From: Micromonospora tarapacensis
Lineage (GTDB): Bacteria; Actinomycetota; Actinomycetes; Mycobacteriales; Micromonosporaceae
DNA length: 64,000 nucleotides
NCBI RefSeq assembly: GCF_019697375.1
Contig: NZ_JAHCDI010000003.1
Span: forward strand, 744,001 to 808,000
Direction: 5' to 3'
How positions within the stretch are numbered: position 1 is the first letter of the stretch; each line of letters begins with the position of its first letter. The position numbers and the translations under genes were made by a program. The notes under the pieces are model-generated. The model ran no database searches. It saw only the letters and a program-made list of their open reading frames with translations, and was not told where the DNA came from. Shown piece by piece: positions 46,224-56,745 of this stretch.

Positions 46224-46871
46224 CTACACGGCGATCCAGGTGGCCCGGGCGTGGGCGAGCAGGGCGCCGTCCGCGCCGTACAGGCTGGATCGCACCAGCG
46301 CCTTGCGGCCCTCGACAGCGATCGCCGCGCCGGTCACCACGCACTCGTCGCCCGGACGGGGCAGCGCCTCGACCCGCGCCGCGATCCGGCCGAGCACGTA
46401 GGGGCGGCCCGGACCGATCACCGCCCAGCCGCCGGGACAGTCCAGGGCGGCCCAGACCATGGCGCTGCCGACCTCCCGGGGTGTCCGCACCGGCGCGGCC
46501 GTCCGGCCGTCCGGCAGCCGTCCGGGAAAGATCCGCAGGCCGTCGTCGCGCTCCGGGCCGCAGACGTAGCAGCCGGGGAACGGGTGGTCCACCAGCCCCG
46601 GGTACGCCGCCGAGGCGGCCCGGGCGGTCGCCAGGTCGACCGGCGGCACCACGTCGTCGAGCTCTGCCGCCGGGCGCAGTTGGGCGACCACCTCGCCGGC
46701 CGGATCGCGCACCTCCCCGTCCAGCAGCGCGAGCGGGGTGTCCAGCGGGGGCGGTCGGCGCAGGGTCACCTCGACCTGGCCGTCTCCGCCGTAGGCGGTG
46801 GCGAAGACGCCGGCGCTCCAGCCGCCGTTGCCCGAGTCGGGCGGACCGTTGAAGCGTGCCTCGATGATCAT
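46224..46871 (-). CDS. Hotdog-fold thioesterase-like protein
   Basis: 215 residues. The pattern HPFPGCYVCGPERDDGLRIF, followed by VGSAMVWAALDCPGGWA, resembles acyl-CoA thioesterase/hotdog proteins of the PaaI superfamily in actinobacteria. No membrane segment. ATG 46871 has GGAGG upstream. It is divergent from two acyltransferase genes, which may hint at a shared role in acyl metabolism, but that is inference. Confidence 0.72.
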   Translation of the reverse strand: MIIEARFNGPPDSGNGGWSAGVFATAYGGDGQVEVTLRRPPPLDTPLALLDGEVRDPAGEVVAQLRPAAELDDVVPPVDLATARAASAAYPGLVDHPFPGCYVCGPERDDGLRIFPGRLPDGRTAAPVRTPREVGSAMVWAALDCPGGWAVIGPGRPYVLGRIAARVEALPRPGDECVVTGAAIAVEGRKALVRSSLYGADGALLAHARATWIAV

Positions 46872-47037
46872 CGGATTTCCTCCCGGCCGCCGGCCTCGTC
46901 GCCGGGACACCGGCAGCCTCGCACGGTCGCCGCACGCGCCTCGCCGGCGGGTCGGCCACCGGTCGCCGACCGGCGTTCACCGGATCGACACCGCTGGTCA
47001 CCGGGGCTGGCAACCCACGGGGCGCTACACAGGGAGC

Positions 47038-47802
47038 ATGGCCGTTCTGCCCGCCGCGGACGTATCTCTGACGACCAGCGGCTACACCCTCTCGATCGCC
47101 GACGACCCCAGCCAGGTCGAGGCCGCGCAACGCCTGCGTCACCGGGTGTTCGCCGGTGAGCTGGGCGCCACCGTGTCCCCGGACGCGGCCGGCCTCGACC
47201 GTGACGCCTTCGACCCGTACTGCGACCACCTGCTGGTGCGGCAGGAGAGCACCGGCGAGGTGGTCGGGACGTACCGCCTGCTCCCGTCGGGGCGAACCAG
47301 CCGTCGTTACGCCGAGGGCGAGTTCGACCTGAGCGCCCTCGAACCGCTGCGGGCGCAGCTGGTCGAGGCCGGCCGTTCCTGCGTGCACCCCGACCACCGC
47401 ACCGGCGCCGTGATCAATCTGATGTGGGCCGGTATCGCCCGCTACCTGCACCTTCGGGGCCTGCGTTGGCTCGGTGGGTGCGCCTCCGTGCCGGTGACCG
47501 ACGGCGGTCTCGCCGCCGCCGAGGTGTGGTCCCAGGCGCAGGCCCGCCATCTGGCACCGCCGCCCCTGCGGGTGCGACCGCTGCGGCCCTGGTTCGCCGA
47601 GCCGGGCGTCCCGAGGGAGACGGTCGCGGGTTCGGCCAAGCTGGTCCCGCCACTGCTCCGTGGGTATCTCCGGCTCGGGGCCTGGGTCTGCGGCGAGCCG
47701 GCGTACGACCCCGACTTCGGGGTGGCCGACTACTACGTGCTGCTTTCGATGGACCGGATCAACCCGCGCTACCTGCGACACTTCCTCGGCGGGCAGCCGT
47801 GA
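47038..47802 (+). CDS. GNAT-type acyltransferase, OlsB/hemolysin-like
   Basis: 254 residues. The fold of COG3176 proteins: RLRHRVFAGELGATV, then YCDHLLVRQESTGEVVGTYR, and SCVHPDHRTGAVINLMWAGI. Relatives include the ornithine-acyl-ACP acyltransferase OlsB. The stop overlaps the GTG of a PlsC-like gene, and OlsB is commonly paired with the PlsC-like OlsA, so a role in making an acylated amino-acid lipid is plausible but not proven. Confidence 0.85.
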   Translation: MAVLPAADVSLTTSGYTLSIADDPSQVEAAQRLRHRVFAGELGATVSPDAAGLDRDAFDPYCDHLLVRQESTGEVVGTYRLLPSGRTSRRYAEGEFDLSALEPLRAQLVEAGRSCVHPDHRTGAVINLMWAGIARYLHLRGLRWLGGCASVPVTDGGLAAAEVWSQAQARHLAPPPLRVRPLRPWFAEPGVPRETVAGSAKLVPPLLRGYLRLGAWVCGEPAYDPDFGVADYYVLLSMDRINPRYLRHFLGGQP

Positions 47803-48775
47803 CCACGCTGGCCCACCCGCTGTGGCGGCCCAGTTCCGGCTGCGGCCCCGACTGCCTGCCCGGCCCGGGCCAGGCGCCGGCCGTGCCGCTGGGTCGGCAA
47901 CTGGGCCGGGCCGCCGCCCTGCTCGGGATGCTCGGGCTCGGGATCGGGCTGGCGGCGCTGCTCCCGGTGCTGCCCGCGCGGGAGCGACGGCTCGCGCTGG
48001 GCGGCTGGGCGCGGACCATGGCGCGCGCCTGCGGGGTACGTCTCGAGGTGCGCGGCCGGCTGCCCCGGCGGCGCGCACTGCTGGTCGCCAACCACGTCTC
48101 CTGGTGGGATGTGCTGGCGTTGCTGGCGGTCGCCCCGGCCCGGCTGGTGGCCAAGCACGAGATCGGCCGCTGGCCGCTGATCGGGCTGCTGGCCCGCGCG
48201 GCCGGCACCGTCTTCGTGGACCGCTCCCGCCCGCGGGAGTTGCCCGCGACGGTGGCCCGGGTCACCGCGGCGCTGGCGGCGGGCCGGTCGGTCGCGGTGT
48301 TTCCCGAGGGGACGACCTGGTGCGGTGTGGGCGCCGACTGCCGCCCGCCGACCGGTTTCCGGCCGGCGATGTTCCAAGCCGCCATCGACGCCGGAGCGCC
48401 CGTCGTGCCGCTGCGGATCGGCTACCGCTGCGGAGTGACCGGCGACGCCACCACGGCCCTGGCCTTCGTCGGCGACGAGAACCTGCTGCGGTCGGTACGC
48501 CGGCTGCTCGCCGTCCGGGCGTTGACGGTCAGCGTCGAGATCGCCGCGCCGCTGCACCCGGCCGGTCCGCCGACCGCCGGGCGCTCGCCCGGGTCGCCGA
48601 GTCGGCCGTCCATCTCGTACCGTCCGGGGCGGTCTCGTCGGGCCACCCGGCGACGGTGCTGCGGCCGGAACGACTGCCGTCGTGGCCGGGGACCGGGCCG
48701 TCGCCGGTCCGGACCGCGCCGGATGCCGGCCGGCCCGCCGAGACGCCGGAGCGGGAGCTGCGGCTGGCCGCCTGA
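47799..48775 (+). CDS. 1-acyl-glycerol-3-phosphate acyltransferase, PlsC-like (apparent frameshift)
   Basis: About 325 residues after repair. One membrane segment (about 35-57) precedes the acyltransferase domain with NHVSWWDVLAL (HX4D), VDRSRPRELP and FPEGTTW. From GTG 47799 (overlapping the OlsB-like gene) the frame is right to HPAGPPTA; a base missing near 48560-48575 moves the end (RRALARVAESAVHLVPSGAV) to the next frame, stopping at 48775. It could be OlsA-like or an ordinary phosphatidate-pathway enzyme. Confidence 0.85.
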
Positions 48776-48855
48776 ACCGCGCGGGCCCGGCCGCTCACAG
48801 GTTCTTTTCAGGGCCCGCCCAGCACGGATGCAGCGACTGCGCGGATGATGGCGGC

Positions 48856-49557
48856 ATGGCCGCTACCCAGACCGAGGCGCGACTGCTGGTCGTCGAGGAC
48901 GATCCCAACATCCTCGAACTGCTCTCCGCGAGCCTGCGGTTCGCGGGTTTCGACGTGGCCACCGCCACCAGCGGCAGCGCCGCGCTGAGCGCGGCCCGGG
49001 ATCGGCGACCCGACCTCGTGGTGCTCGACGTGATGTTGCCGGATCTCGACGGATTCGAGGTGATCCGGATGATGCGTGAGGGCGGTACCCGCACCCCGGT
49101 GGTCTTCCTCACCGCCCGGGACGCCACCGACGACAAGATCCGCGGGCTCACCCTGGGCGGCGACGACTACGTCACCAAGCCGTTCAGCCTGGAGGAGCTG
49201 ACCGCCCGGATCCGGGCGGTGCTGCGGCGCACCAGCACCGGCGAGCAGGCGCCCGCCCGGCTCACCTTCGCCGACCTGGAACTGGACGAGGAGACCCACG
49301 AGGTGTACCGGGCCGGGCAGCGGGTCCAGCTCTCGCCGACCGAGTTCAAGCTGCTGCGATATCTGATGCTCAACGCCAACCGGGTGCTGTCCAAGGCGCA
49401 GATCCTCGACCACGTGTGGAACTACGACTTCCGGGGCGACGACAACATCGTCGAGTCGTACATCTCGTACCTGCGGCGCAAGGTCGACACCGCCGAGCCC
49501 CGGCTGATCCACACCCTTCGCGGAGTCGGATACGTGCTCCGCAAGCCAGCGGCGTGA
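48856..49557 (+). CDS. OmpR/PhoB-family response regulator (MprA-like)
   Basis: 233 residues. Receiver with Glu14-Asp15-Asp16, Asp58 (LDVMLPDLDG) and Lys108 (YVTKPFS), then a winged helix with SPTEFKLLRYLMLNANRVLS and VDTAEPRLIHTLRGVGYVLR. It overlaps the kinase gene by four bases (GTGA). With the following kinase and trypsin-like protease it resembles the mycobacterial MprA-MprB-PepD envelope-stress unit. Confidence 0.93.
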   Translation: MAATQTEARLLVVEDDPNILELLSASLRFAGFDVATATSGSAALSAARDRRPDLVVLDVMLPDLDGFEVIRMMREGGTRTPVVFLTARDATDDKIRGLTLGGDDYVTKPFSLEELTARIRAVLRRTSTGEQAPARLTFADLELDEETHEVYRAGQRVQLSPTEFKLLRYLMLNANRVLSKAQILDHVWNYDFRGDDNIVESYISYLRRKVDTAEPRLIHTLRGVGYVLRKPAA

Positions 49558-51109
49558 ACCCGTTACAGCAGGGCAAACTCCGGCTGCGCGCGAAACCGCT
49601 GCGGGTCAAGCTGGTCGCTGCCGTGCTCGCCCTGGTCGCCGCCGCACTGCTGGTGATCGCCTCGCTGACCACGATCTTCCTCCGCAGCTACCTGGTGGGG
49701 CAGATCGACGGACAGCTGCGCGGCAACAGCCAGACGCTCGGGCCGCTGATTCCCAGCCTGCGGGCCGGCAAGGTGGGGGCCATGCTGCCCAGCGACTACG
49801 TCGTGGTGCTGGCCAACCCGTACGGGGTGAGTGAGCCGAACTACGACGGCAAGACGCTGGACCCGGAGCAGTTGCCCTGGTTCCCCGGCGACGTGGCGGG
49901 CTTCGCCGAGCGGGTGGGCGATCCCCGTACGGTCACCTCCTGGGACGGCCGGACCCGATGGCGGATGTACTACGCCGAGCTGCCGAACAACGAGGTGCTG
50001 GCAATCGGCCAGCCGCTCACCGAGGTGGAGCTGGCGGTCAAGCGGCTGATCTGGATAGACATGCTGGTGGGCGGGGCGGTGCTGGTCCTCCTTGCCTCGG
50101 TCGGCGCGGCCATCGTCCGGACCAGCCTCAAGCCGCTGGTGGAGATCGAACGCACCGCCGCCGCGATCGCCGGCGGGGACCTCAGCCGGCGGGTGCCCGA
50201 CCCGGAGGACGGGCAGCCCTGCCCGACCTCGGAGCTGGGCCGGCTCTCCCGCGCGCTGAACGCGATGCTCAGCCAGATCGAGATGGCCTTCACCGCCCGC
50301 GCGGCGTCGGAGTCCGCGGCCCGGTACGCCGAGGCAGCCGCCCGCGAGGCCGCCGAGGCGGCCCGGGCCTCCGAGGCTCGGGCCCGGCGCTCCGAGGAAC
50401 GGATGCGGCAGTTCGTGGCCGACGCCTCGCACGAGCTGCGTACGCCGCTGACCACCATCCGCGGTTTCGCCGAGCTCTATCGTCAGGGTGCCGTACAGGC
50501 CCCCGAGCAGACCTCCGACCTGCTACGCCGGATCGAGGACGAGGCGGCCCGGATGGGGCTGCTCGTGGAGGATCTGCTGCTGCTCGCCCGGCTGGACCGG
50601 GAACGGCCGCTGTCGCTCGCCCCGGTGGAGCTGCCGGTGCTGGCCGCGGACGCCCTTGAGGGGCCCGCGCCGTGGCGCCGGAGCGGCGGATCGAGCTGGA
50701 GATCGAGCCCGGCTCCGGACCGCTGGTGGTGCGCGGCGACGACGCCCGGCTGCGGCAGGTGATCGGCAACCTGATGACCAACGCGCTGCGGCACACCCCG
50801 CCGGAGGCGACGGTCACGCTGCGACTGCGCGCCGAACCGGCCAACCTGGCGGTGATCGAGGTGGCCGACAGCGGCCCCGGGCTCAGCGCCGAGCAGGCGG
50901 AGCGGGTCTTCGAGCGCTTCTACCGGGCGGACGCCTCCAGGACCCGGCGGAGCAGCGGTAACACCGGCACCGGCCTCGGCCTCGCCATCGTCGCCGCCCT
51001 GGTGACGGTGCACCAGGGCACGGTCGAGGTGACCGAGACGCCGGGCGGCGGCGCCACCTTCCGGGTCCGTCTGCCGCTCGCGCCGGCCACGGACATCGAG
51101 CACGAGTGA
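49554..51109 (+). CDS. HAMP-type sensor histidine kinase (MprB-like, apparent frameshift)
   Basis: About 518 residues. Membrane segment 1 at about 20-42, an outer sensor loop, membrane segment 2 at about 160-186, then HAMP, a coiled stretch rich in Ala/Glu/Arg, the DHp box DASHELRTPLTTIRGF and the ATPase domain. The frame from GTG 49554 breaks after LPVLAADALEG at the G4 run 50660-50663. The remainder (VAPERRIELEIEPGSG, NLMTNALRHT, DSGPGL, GTGLGLAIV) is in the next frame to TGA 51107-51109. One missing G explains it. Confidence 0.88.
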
Positions 51110-51171
51110 TTTTCAGCCAATGCTCAGGCCAGCCCAAGGCGGATCCAAGAGCGATGGAAGAGGGTAGGAAC

Positions 51172-52697
51172 ATGACCGAGTACGAGTCCGACCCGCGCCG
51201 GCCGGTCCCCACCGACGCCGAGCCGTCGCATCCCGAGCTGCCCCGCGCCGAGCACGCGCGGTCCGACTCCCCATCCGTCCCGGTGTCCGGTGCCGACCAC
51301 ACCGCCGAAGCGCCAACCATCCCGGCCGTTGGTTCCCCGGCCGCCGCGCCCGGCCTGCCCGTCGCCGGCTCTGCCCCACCGGCGCAGCCGATCTCCGGGC
51401 AGCCCGCCTGGCCGCCGGCCGGCGCGTACCCGCACCCGTATCAGCCCGGCGCGCGTCACCCGGGCGCGCCCTGGTATCCGGGCCAGCACGGCTGGAGCGG
51501 CGCGCAGCCGAACCCTGCCGGCGCGCAGAGCTTCCCGGTGCGCAGCCGACGTCGCCCGGTGCCGGGCACCCCGGCTATCCGGGCCAGCCGGCCGGGATGC
51601 CCGGCGGCTACCCGGGGCAGCCGGCCCCGTGGGCGCCCACCCCGACCAACGGCCCCCGTCCGGGCCGGATCGCCAAACTGGCCGGCGCCGGTGTCGCGGT
51701 CTTCGCGCTGATGCTCGGCAGCGGGGTCGCCGGCGGGGCGCTCGCCCTCGCGCTGAACGACGCCGGCACCACCCGCACCTACAGCGCCGCGCCGGTGATC
51801 GACGGCGCCGACCTGCCGCGCATCGCCGCCTCCGTGCAGGACAGCGTGGTGTCCATCAGCACCGGCAGCGGTGAGGGCTCCGGCGTGGTGCTCAGCGCCG
51901 ACGGCTACGTGCTGACCAACAACCACGTGATCGCCGGGGGCGGTGACACCGTCCGGGTGATCTTCGCCAGCGGGGCCAGCGCCCAGGCCGAGGTCGTCGG
52001 CACCGACCCGAAGACCGACCTCGCGGTGTTGAAGGCGGACGGGGTGGGCGATCTCCAACCGGCCACGTTCGGCGACAGTGACGCGATGCAGGTCGGCGAT
52101 CAGGTGCTGGCGCTGGGCAGCCCGCTGGGCCTGCAGGGCTCGGTCACCGCGGGCATTCTCAGCGCCCGGGACCGCACCATCCAGGCCGGTAGCGGGCAGC
52201 AACTTCCCGGTCAGGCGGTGAGCTCGATCTCGGGGCTGCTGCAGACCGACGCGCCGATCAACCCCGGCAACTCCGGTGGGGCGCTGGTCAACACCCGGGG
52301 CGAGGTGATCGGCATCAACACCGCGATCGCCACCGCGGGGCAGGGCAACACCGGCAACATCGGGGTTGGCTTCGCCATCCCGAGCAACAAGGCCAAGGAC
52401 GTCGCCGACAAGCTCCAGCGGGGCGAGAAGATCAGCCACCCGTCGCTCGGGGTGAGCGTGAACGCCGCACCCGACGGCGGTGCGCTGATCGGTGCGGTGA
52501 CCCCGGGCAGTGCCGCCGAACGTGCCGGGCTGCAACAGGGTGACGTGATCACCCGGTTCGGCGATCGGCCGGTCAACGACTCGAACGACCTGGTCGCCGC
52601 CGTGCAGGCCGGCAAGGTCGGTGACCAGGTCGAGGTGACGTACCAGCGAAACGGCGCCGAGACGACGGCAACCGTGACGCTCGGCGAGGCGTCCTGA
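51172..52697 (+). CDS. Membrane-anchored S1C (HtrA/PepD-like) serine protease (apparent frameshift)
   Basis: About 508 residues. A long cytoplasmic Pro/Gly/Ala-rich N terminus, one membrane helix (VAVFALMLGSGVAGGALALA), the trypsin-like domain with His in NNHVIA, Asp in TDLAVLK and Ser in GNSGGAL, and a PDZ domain at the end (AERAGLQQGDVITRF). The N-terminal frame from ATG 51172 shifts at CCCGG 51534-51538; one base restores GAQPTSPGAGHPGYPGQPAG. It degrades or chaperones misfolded envelope proteins, probably under the regulator pair upstream. Confidence 0.88.
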
Positions 52698-52724
52698 CGG
52701 TCAAGGACCTGCTTCCTCCCTCCG

Positions 52725-52772
52725 GGGCGGCGGGTGGCGCGGCCAAGGGGTTGGCCGCGCCACTCGCCGCCC
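52725..52772 (+). terminator. Very strong terminator after the HtrA-like gene
   Basis: A 22-bp stem with one G-U pair (52725-52746 with 52751-52772) has a GGGG loop and is followed by TCTTCTCC. Confidence 0.9.
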
Positions 52773-52805
52773 TCTTCTCCGCTCAGGATCGGGCCCGATC
52801 ACGTT

Positions 52806-52970
52806 AGGGCGTGTCTCCTGGATCTTCGCCGGCCTGCGACGGGCCCAGACGACGCCCGCCGGCGTTGGCGATTCGCCCGGACACAGCACCGGTATCCGGA
52901 CGAACCGCCGCCTTGCCGGATCGCCGCCTGGGCCACGTCTCGGCTCGACGAGATCCAGGAGACACGCCCT
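52806..52970. mobile_element. 165-bp MITE-like palindromic element
   Basis: Perfect 20-bp terminal inverted repeats, AGGGCGTGTCTCCTGGATCT at 52806-52825 and its complement at 52951-52970, bound a segment whose interior is itself an imperfect palindrome centred near 52890 on ACCGGT. It has no coding capacity. No clear target-site duplication is visible. This build fits a non-autonomous miniature element. The rest of the 440-base gap (52698-53138) holds only the terminator and nothing else I can identify. Confidence 0.75.
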
Positions 52971-53138
52971 CGGGGCGACGGCGCGGGTCGTTGCTCCTCC
53001 CCGAAGCCTCATCTCACCCAGGCGTCCCCGCGCGGCCACGCCCCCCGGGGCCGGTTCACCCGGTCCGGGTGAACCCGGCTCACCCCGGCCGCCGGCAGGC
53101 TCGGCAACTGGAGACCTTGCGATCCGGATGGGGGTGCC

Positions 53139-53812
53139 ATGACCGACACCACGACGGCTGCCCGGACCGACGACCGGATCCAGCGCGACGTGCTCGACGA
53201 ACTCGCCTGGGACGCGCAGGTGCGCTCCGCCGACATCGGGGTGAGCGTGCATGACGGGGTGGTGACGCTGAGCGGCCGGGTGGACAGCGCCGCCCGCAAG
53301 CGGGCGGCGGTCCGTGCCGCCCAGCGGGTCCGCGGGTGCTGGCCGTCGCCGACGACGTCGAGGTACACCCCACCGGGCTCGGCGACGTCACCGACGGCGA
53401 CCTGGCGATCGCGACCAGCCGGGCACTGGAGTGGAACAGCTTCGTGCCGGCCGAACGACTTGACGTGACCGTCTCCGACGGCTGGCTGATGCTGCGCGGC
53501 GAGGTGGAGTTCGGCTGGCAGCGGCGTACCGCCGAACGGGAGGTCCGCCGGCTGCGGGGCGTACGCGGCGTCACCAATCTGGTCGAGGTGCGCCCCGCCG
53601 CCCGGCCGGACGGCGACCGGATCCGCCGGGACGTCCAGCGGGCCCTGCTGCGGGGGATCGGCACCGAACGGGTCACCGTCGAGGTGCGCGGCGACACCGT
53701 GACCCTGAGCGGGGTGGTGCGCTCCTGGTGGGAACGCGACCAGGCGGAGCGGACGGCGTGGTCGGCCGAGGGCGTGCGCACCGTACGGGACGAGCTGCTG
53801 GTGGGCGGCTGA
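53139..53812 (+). CDS. Triple BON-domain protein (apparent frameshift)
   Basis: About 224 residues with three BON domains, small modules thought to bind lipid or envelope surfaces; repeats of VxVxDGxVTLSG/VSDGWLMLRGEV/VEVRGDTVTLSGVV mark each one. The frame from ATG 53139 reads to AAQRVRG. One base is missing in GGG 53334-53336, and the rest (LAVADDVEVHPTGLGDVTDG) is in the next frame. No signal peptide, so a cytoplasmic or loosely bound protein. Function unknown. Confidence 0.85.
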
Positions 53813-53924
53813 GCGGCGGCGCATGTCCGGTTTGCCGGAGCCGGGACCGGGAAGACGCTTCGATCCCGCTCTGCCGCTCGGCGATCGGGGCCGACGCCAC
53901 CGTTGAGCGACGGGGGGAGGGCAC

Positions 53925-55028
53925 GTGGCCGACGACGTTGCGCGCGAACGCCTGTTGCGGATCGCGATGGTGGTGCCGCCCTGGCTGTCGGTGCCACCGC
54001 CGGGCTACGGCGGGTTGGAACAGGTGGTGGCCGGCCTGGTGGACGCCCTGATCGCCCGGGGGCACGCGGTGACGCTGATGGGTGCCGGCGAGGCGCACGG
54101 CACCGCCGCCGAGTTCCTCGCCACGGTCGACGAACTGCAGTACGACCGGCTCGGTGAGGCGTTGCCGGAACTGGCCCACCTGGCCCGGGTGAGGCATCTG
54201 GTCAGCGCGGCCGACTTCGACATCGTGCACGATCACACCACGATCGGGCCGTTGGTCGCCGGGCGGCGGGAGGTGCCCACCGTGGCGACCGTGCACGGCA
54301 ACCCGGTGGGCGAGTACGGCACGGTGCTCAGTGACACCGACGGGGGTGTCGGACTGGTGGCGATCTCGCACGCCCAACGACGGCTGAACCGACACCTGCC
54401 GTGGATCGGCACGGTGCACAACGCGATGGATGTCGACGACTTCCCGCGCAAGGACACGCCCAGCCGCGGGCCGGTGCTCTGGCTCGCCCGGTTCAGCCCC
54501 GACAAGGGGCCGGACCTGGCGATCCGCGCATGTCGGGCAGCCGGCCTGCCGCTGGTGCTGGCGGGCAAGTGCAACGAGCCCGCCGAGCGGCGGTACTTCG
54601 ACGAGGTGATCGCGCCGATGCTCGGCCCGGACGTCACGCTGGTGCTCGACGCCGGCCGGGAGGCTGTGCTGCGCCTGCTGGTCGAGGCCCGCTGCCTGGT
54701 CATGCCGATCCAGTGGGAGGAGCCGTTCGGCATCGTGATGTTGGAGGCGATGGCGACGGGCACTCCCGTGGTGGCGCTGAACCGGGGAGCGGTGGCGGAG
54801 CTGGTCCGACCCGGCGTGACCGGTCTGATCTGCGAGCGGGCCGACGAGTTGCCGGCGGCGCTGCGGGCGGCGCCCGGCCTCGATCCGGCCGAGTGCGTGG
54901 CCCAGGTGGCGCGGGCCTTCTCCACGGAACGGATGGCCGCCGGCTACGAGGAGGTGTACCACCGATTCCTGGTCGCCGCGGCGCCGCGTTCGGCGGTGCG
55001 CGAGCCGGCCCGGGTCACGCCGGTCTGA
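53925..55028 (+). CDS. Glycosyltransferase family 4 protein
   Basis: 367 residues with the GT-B fold: PPWLSVPPPGYGGLEQVVAG at the start, and donor-site motifs FSPDKGPDLAIRAC and the EX7E region EEPFGIVMLEAMATGTPVVA. The GTG start has GGGGGGAGG upstream. The acceptor is unknown. It is one of two GT4 enzymes in the window and not close in sequence to the other (7132-8334). Confidence 0.9.
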   Translation: MADDVARERLLRIAMVVPPWLSVPPPGYGGLEQVVAGLVDALIARGHAVTLMGAGEAHGTAAEFLATVDELQYDRLGEALPELAHLARVRHLVSAADFDIVHDHTTIGPLVAGRREVPTVATVHGNPVGEYGTVLSDTDGGVGLVAISHAQRRLNRHLPWIGTVHNAMDVDDFPRKDTPSRGPVLWLARFSPDKGPDLAIRACRAAGLPLVLAGKCNEPAERRYFDEVIAPMLGPDVTLVLDAGREAVLRLLVEARCLVMPIQWEEPFGIVMLEAMATGTPVVALNRGAVAELVRPGVTGLICERADELPAALRAAPGLDPAECVAQVARAFSTERMAAGYEEVYHRFLVAAAPRSAVREPARVTPV

Positions 55029-55038
55029 TCCGCGGTGG

Positions 55039-56591
55039 TCACACCTGGGCGGCGCCGAGCGCGGTGATCGCCGCGTCCAACCGTTGGGCGTAGGTCGGGC
55101 TCAACCCGTCCTCGCGCAGCCGCGTCGACACCTTCTCGCGCAGCCGTGCCACGCCCGGCCCCAACTCACCCTCGCCGCCGGTCACCGTCCGGGTGAGGTT
55201 GCGCAGTTCGTTGCGTAGGTCGACACCGACATCCTCGCGGATTCCTCCGTCGGCGAGACCGGCGCCGATCACCTCTTCCAGCCGGTTCGCCGCCTCGATG
55301 AGGGTGCTCCCGCCCTCCGCCGGGCTCGGCGGGGTGGGCGTTGCCGGCGGCGTCGCCGAGGCGCTGGAGGGTGCGACGGATGGTTTCCCGCTCGCGCCGT
55401 CGTCCGGTCGGGCCGGATCGGGTGTCGACGTCGGTCCGCTGGACGGCGGCAGCCCGGCGGTCGGGCCGGGGCGGTCGGGCAGCAGGGCCGGCACCGCCAG
55501 CGCCGCCCCGATCAGTACCGCCACCACCGCCGCGACGAGCACCGGACGTGGCAGCGGTCGTCGCCGCTCGCGCTGCGGGCCGGTGCCGTCGCGGCCGGCG
55601 TCTCCTGCCCGGGCGTGGCGGCGCTGACCCCGGGCGTGGCGGCGCTGACCCCGGGCGTGGCGGCTGCCACGGCGGCGGCCCGATCGACGGTGGTGAGGGT
55701 GACGGTGGGGGCGAGCATTGTGCTGGCCTGCGGATCGGCGGGCAGCATCTGGTCGCGCAGCACGGTGGCCACCTGTCGGGCGGTGGGCCGGTCGGCCGGG
55801 TCGCGTGACAGGCAACGCAGACAGATCTGGGCCACCGCCGGCGGCAGGCCCGGCACGTCGGCCACCGTGGGCGGCGCGTCCCTGGCCAGTGCGGCGCTGA
55901 GTTCGTCCCAGGTGTCGGCCGGGTACGGCACCCGGCCGGTCAGCGTCTCGTGCAGCAACACTCCCAGCGAGTACACGTCGGTCGCCGGCTGGGCCGGAGC
56001 ACCGTCGAGCCGTTCCGGCGCCACGTACGCCGGGGTGCCGAAGGTCGCGCCGTCCTCGTCGTCGTCGGGGGCACCGATCCGGGTGGCGATGCCGAAGTCG
56101 AGCACCTTCGCACCGACCTGGGTCATCATCACGTTGGCCGTGGTGATGTCCCGATGCACGATGCCGAGCCGGTGGGCGGCGGCGAGCGCGTCCGCGACCT
56201 GCGCACCGATCGCCACCGCCTCGGGCCAGGGCAGCGGTCCCTCGGTGAGCCGGAACTCCAACTCCTCCCCGGAGAGCAGCTCCATCACCACGAACGAGGT
56301 GATCCTCCCGTCCGGCGCCACCGTCTCGCCGTAGTCGTGCACCGACGTTACGTGCGGATGGACGAGCTGCGCGGCGGCGCGGGCCTCCTCGCGGACCATG
56401 TCGCGGAACCGGGCGTCGGCGGCCAGTGACGGGGCGAGCACCTTCAGCGCGACCACCCGGTCGAGCACCTCGTCGTGGGCCCGCCAGATCACCGACATGC
56501 CACCGGCGCCGATCTGGTCGATCAGGCGATATCTGGTGGCCAGCAACCGGCCGGGCTGCAGTGCTGGCTTCACGGATCGCACCTGCCTCAT
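55039..56591 (-). CDS. Membrane Ser/Thr protein kinase (apparent frameshift)
   Basis: About 517 residues. The kinase domain (about 20-285) has the glycine loop IGAGGMSVIWRA, VALKVLAPS, the catalytic HRDITTANVMM and DFGIATR. A linker with three repeats of about seven residues (ATPGVSA) follows, then one membrane helix (VLVAAVVAVLIGAALAVPAL) and an extracytoplasmic helical domain, with no PASTA repeats. A base missing between about 55550 and 55640 separates the kinase frame from the rest. Start ATG 56591. Its target is unknown; it is divergent from the patatin gene. Confidence 0.88.
55610..55665 (+). repeat. 21-bp tandem repeat in the kinase linker
   Basis: The 21-base unit CGGGCGTGGCGGCGCTGACC(C) occurs twice in full (55610-55630, 55631-55651) and once in part. 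On the kinase strand it codes ATPGVSA repeats. Being in frame, it can change linker length without breaking the gene. Confidence 0.75.
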
Positions 56592-56745
56592 GGGTGGGGG
56601 CGGTATCAGGTTGCGCGAATGTTGCCTCCCTGTCAACGGGCCCTCGCACGGCCGGCGCCACAATGGAAACCGTGGGTACGGAACGGGTCGGATCTGCGGG
56701 CCGTGCCGCCGGGGGCCGAGGTCGCTGCGGCGCGGGCGTGCCAGG

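Noticed and set aside
52701..53252. Open frames crossing the gap after the HtrA-like gene
   Set aside because: They run through the terminator hairpin and the inverted-repeat element and have no conserved sequence.
55610..55665. Tandem 21-bp repeats as a possible CRISPR or VNTR locus
   Set aside because: Only two and a half units without spacers, in frame inside a protein linker.
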